Translations under genes and position numbers: made by a program | Notes under the pieces: model-generated | The model's input: only the letters and a program-made list of their open reading frames with translations | The model's database searches: none | What the model was told of the DNA's origin: nothing | NCBI RefSeq assembly: GCF_001425045.1 | Contig: NZ_LMDJ01000004.1 | Location: forward strand, 62,322 to 126,321 | Origin: Massilia sp. Root351 | Lineage (GTDB): Bacteria > Pseudomonadota > Gammaproteobacteria > Burkholderiales > Burkholderiaceae_D | Direction of reading: 5' to 3' | DNA length: 64,000 nt | Shown here: positions 61,877-64,000 of the stretch, in pieces | How the letters are laid out: every line of letters starts with the position of its first letter | Numbering within the stretch: the stretch's first letter is position 1

Positions 61877-62379
61877 GATGCCTCCTGGTGGCCGGCTTGT
61901 TTTTCGGTGCCGCTTTCGGTGTCCGCGTTGCGGGCGGCGCGGATGCGCGCGCCGAACGGTTGCCGCTCCAGCGCAGCGATGGCGTGGGCCAGCGTTTCCG
62001 ACAGCGGGTAGGGCAGGTCGGCGTCCAGGCTGCGCGCCGCCGCCGCCGTGGCTTGCCAGCACTGCTGCAGCTGCGGCAGCAGCGCCTGGCCTTGCGCGCT
62101 CAGGCTGATCATCTTCTGGCGGCCGTCGAGCGCACCGGGCTCGGATGCGATCAGCCCGGCCTTGAGCATCAGCGCGATGGTCTGGGTGGCGGCCGGCTGC
62201 GTGATGCCGGCCGCTTCCGCGATCTGGCCGATGGTGCGCGGCTCGCCCTGCATCAGCGCGCGCATCACCGGCGTGTAGCGCGGCCGGTAAGCCAGCCCCG
62301 CTTCCTCGTAGGCGGCGCCTACCGCCCCGTCCAGCAGGTCGATCAGATGGCGCAATTGGGTTCCAAGTCCAGGTTTCAT
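61873..62379 (-). CDS. MarR family transcriptional regulator
   Basis: 168 residues. Winged helix-turn-helix: TIGQIAEAAGITQPAATQTI is the recognition region, followed by the wing LIASEPGALDGRQKMISLS (DGRQK matches the DxRxK/R motif). Likely controls itself and the coupled CPBP protease gene. Effector unknown. Confidence 0.92.
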   Translation of the reverse strand: MKPGLGTQLRHLIDLLDGAVGAAYEEAGLAYRPRYTPVMRALMQGEPRTIGQIAEAAGITQPAATQTIALMLKAGLIASEPGALDGRQKMISLSAQGQALLPQLQQCWQATAAAARSLDADLPYPLSETLAHAIAALERQPFGARIRAARNADTESGTEKQAGHQEAS

Positions 62380-62456
62380 GGGGAAATAATATCAGCAGTT
62401 ATATAAGTGGTAAAGTAATTTTTCGGCAAGGCAGGCGGGCGCCGCTGCGGCGCGAA

Positions 62457-63044
62457 TTATTTCAGCAGGCCGGCCAGTTCGACAGCGGTCTTGACCTGCA
62501 TCTTGTCGAAGATGTGGGCGCGGTGGACTTCCACCGTGCGCATGCTGATGCCGAGCTGATCGGCCACTACCTTGTTCATCTTGCCGGCCAGGATCAGGTC
62601 CAGCACTTCGCGCTCGCGCGTGGACAGCGTGGCCAGGCGCGCGTGCACGGCGGCCGAGGCGCTTGCCTGGCGCGAGTTGGCCAGGCCTTCCTGCACCCGG
62701 TCCATCAGCTGGTTGTCGTTGAAGGGCTTTTCGAAAAAGTCGAAGGCGCCGCGCTTGAGGGTGTCGACCGCCATCGGCACGTCGCCGTGGCCGGTCAGGA
62801 AGATCACCGGCAGGCGCTGCGTCAGGCCGCGCGCGGCCAGCTGGTCGAACACGGCCACGCCGCTGATGTCGGGCATGCGCACGTCCAGCAGCACGCAGTC
62901 GCCCTGCGGGTCGAAGGCGGCGCGCTCGGTCCACTCCAGGAAGTCGGCCGCGCTGGCGTAAGCGGTGGCGGCGATGGCGCGCGACGAGGCCAGCCAGGAA
63001 AGCGAGTCGCGCACTACGGCTTCGTCGTCCACGATATGCAGCAT
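62457..63044 (-). CDS. FixJ/NarL-type two-component response regulator
   Basis: 195 residues from the ATG at 63044 (AGGGGA upstream). Receiver with DDE (6–8), Asp54, Thr84 and Lys106; LuxR-type helix-turn-helix near 135–190 (LSTREREVLDLILAGKMNKV…). The close resemblance to FixJ/TodT-like regulators and the kinase 19 bases upstream show a cognate pair. Controlled genes not known. Confidence 0.94.
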   Translation of the reverse strand: MLHIVDDEAVVRDSLSWLASSRAIAATAYASAADFLEWTERAAFDPQGDCVLLDVRMPDISGVAVFDQLAARGLTQRLPVIFLTGHGDVPMAVDTLKRGAFDFFEKPFNDNQLMDRVQEGLANSRQASASAAVHARLATLSTREREVLDLILAGKMNKVVADQLGISMRTVEVHRAHIFDKMQVKTAVELAGLLK

Positions 63045-63063
63045 AGTTAAGTCCCCTGTTGTT

Positions 63064-64000
63064 TTAATGCGCGCCGGCGGCCGGCAGCGTGAATGCGAAA
63101 ATGGTGCCACCGGCCGGGTTGGCCTTGTGCACCAGCGTGCCGCCATGGAATTCTATCGCGGTGCGGCAAATGCTCAAACCCATGCCCATGCCTTCGGCCT
63201 TGGTGGAGAAGAAGGGCGCAAACAGGCGCTCGGCCACGTCGTCCGGGATGCCGTGGCCCTGGTCGATCACTTCCACCATCACCTGCGCGGCCGCCGCGTC
63301 GTGGCTGGCGCGCACGCGCAGCAGGCGGCGCTCGGGCGGCACCTGGGCCATGGCTTCGATGCCGTTGCGGGTCAGGTTCAGCAGCACCTGTTCTATCATG
63401 ACGCGGTCGGCCAGCACCAGCGGCAGCGCGGCCGGGATATCGGCCTGCAGCGCGACATAGCTCTGCCGCGCCTGTAGTTCGATCAGCGCTTCGATGCCGT
63501 CCAGCAGTGACTGGACCGCCACTTCGCGCCGCTCCGGCGCGCGCTTCTTCACGAACTGGTGCACGCTGCGGATGATCTGGCCGGCACGCTGGGCCTGCGC
63601 ACCGGCCTGCTGCAAGGCCGGCCGCAGCAGGCCGCCGTCGAGCGGCTGGCCGGTGTCCTCGGCGCGCTGCATCACGTTCAGGGCGCCGGTGGTGTAGCTG
63701 GAAATGGCCGCCAGCGGCTGGTTCAGCTCGTGCGCCAGCATCGAGGCCAGCTCGCCCATGGTGGCCAGGCGCGCGCTGGTCTGCAGCTTCTGTTCCTGCT
63801 GCCGGTTCAGCTCTTCAATGCGCTTGCGGTCCGAAATGTCCAGGATGGAGCCCATCCAGCCGGTCTGCTTGCCGTTGTTGTCGACCAGCGGCGCCTCGAA
63901 AATCAGCACCGGCACCCGCTCGCCTGTGGCGCGCTGGAAAATGGTTTCGAACTGCGGCGTGACGTTGCCGGCCAGTACTTCGGCGAAGCGGTGCTGGTAT
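63064..64000 (-). CDS. PAS-domain sensor histidine kinase, FixL/DctB-like (5' part beyond the window)
   Basis: The open frame runs off the window end, so the N-terminus is missing; the GTG at 63915 is internal. About 312 residues are visible: end of a PAS domain (FETIFQRATGERVPVLIF, then a PAC region ending RKRIEEL), the phospho-acceptor H-box MLAHELNQPLAAISSYT, N-box NLTRNGIEAM, and G-boxes DQGHGIPDD and GMGMGLSICR. It should phosphorylate the regulator encoded 19 bases downstream. The signal sensed cannot be told without the N-terminal part. Confidence 0.93.
   Translation of the reverse strand, partial: YQHRFAEVLAGNVTPQFETIFQRATGERVPVLIFEAPLVDNNGKQTGWMGSILDISDRKRIEELNRQQEQKLQTSARLATMGELASMLAHELNQPLAAISSYTTGALNVMQRAEDTGQPLDGGLLRPALQQAGAQAQRAGQIIRSVHQFVKKRAPERREVAVQSLLDGIEALIELQARQSYVALQADIPAALPLVLADRVMIEQVLLNLTRNGIEAMAQVPPERRLLRVRASHDAAAAQVMVEVIDQGHGIPDDVAERLFAPFFSTKAEGMGMGLSICRTAIEFHGGTLVHKANPAGGTIFAFTLPAAGAH

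Overview
This 64 kb window is chromosomal, GC-rich DNA. The gene content and protein style point to a betaproteobacterium of the Oxalobacteraceae (Massilia/Duganella type); that placement is inference from recognised genes, not a database search. Supporting signs are the M23 peptidase–tyrS–dtd and dusB–fis–purH–ruvCAB neighbourhoods, rplM–rpsI–argC–erpA order, a ubiquinone Coq7, a TPP-riboswitch thiC operon, a compact pqqABCDE cluster and a DUF4214 protein. No prophage, insertion sequence, CRISPR array, tRNA or rRNA gene was seen.

Layout. 1–3.6 kb: 3' end of topB, a decayed ParE toxin fragment and lineage-specific proteins of unknown function. 3.8–12.6 kb: a chemotaxis receptor, a small lipoprotein, and a four-gene minus-strand transport block (two ABC ATPases, a NatB-like permease and a permease fused to an M1 aminopeptidase). 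12.6–20.8 kb: coq7, an OsmC protein, a large NHL-repeat protein, rplM-rpsI, argC, erpA, anmK. 20.9–31.8 kb: M23 peptidase divergent from tyrS-dtd, then dusB-fis, purH, ruvCAB and a glutamine cyclotransferase, mostly housekeeping. 31.8–38.9 kb: DUF4214 protein, YaiI-family protein, OmpA-family protein, pqqABCDE and a DUF2147 protein. 39–48.7 kb: valS, then an accessory-looking stretch with a hydrolase, an HEHEH-motif membrane protein, three paralogous Ala/Lys-rich exported proteins resembling acid-shock protein Asr, a cupin, an atypical cysteinyl-tRNA synthetase, and an M28 aminopeptidase. 48.7–53.4 kb: TPP riboswitch and thiCSGDE. 53.4–55.1 kb: an ANTAR regulator and two stand-alone receivers. 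55.1–64 kb: frmA, a BlaR1-like M56 protein, uvrD, a MarR/CPBP pair, and a FixLJ-type two-component pair cut by the window end.

The most interesting stretch is 43.1–46.5 kb. Two 100-bp upstream regions (43121–43220 and 45601–45700) match at 81 of 100 positions without gaps and carry TGTAAG-type direct repeats with a 10-bp period, as expected for an OmpR-family response regulator. The first precedes an Asr-like gene. The second precedes a deletion scar (leader up to the ribosome-binding site joined to the last codons of a lost paralog) and then two more paralogs. Divergent from the second region lies an alternative cysS whose leader has the parts of a transcription attenuator: tiny Cys-containing reading frames, a competing pairing and a terminator-like hairpin just before the cysS ribosome-binding site.
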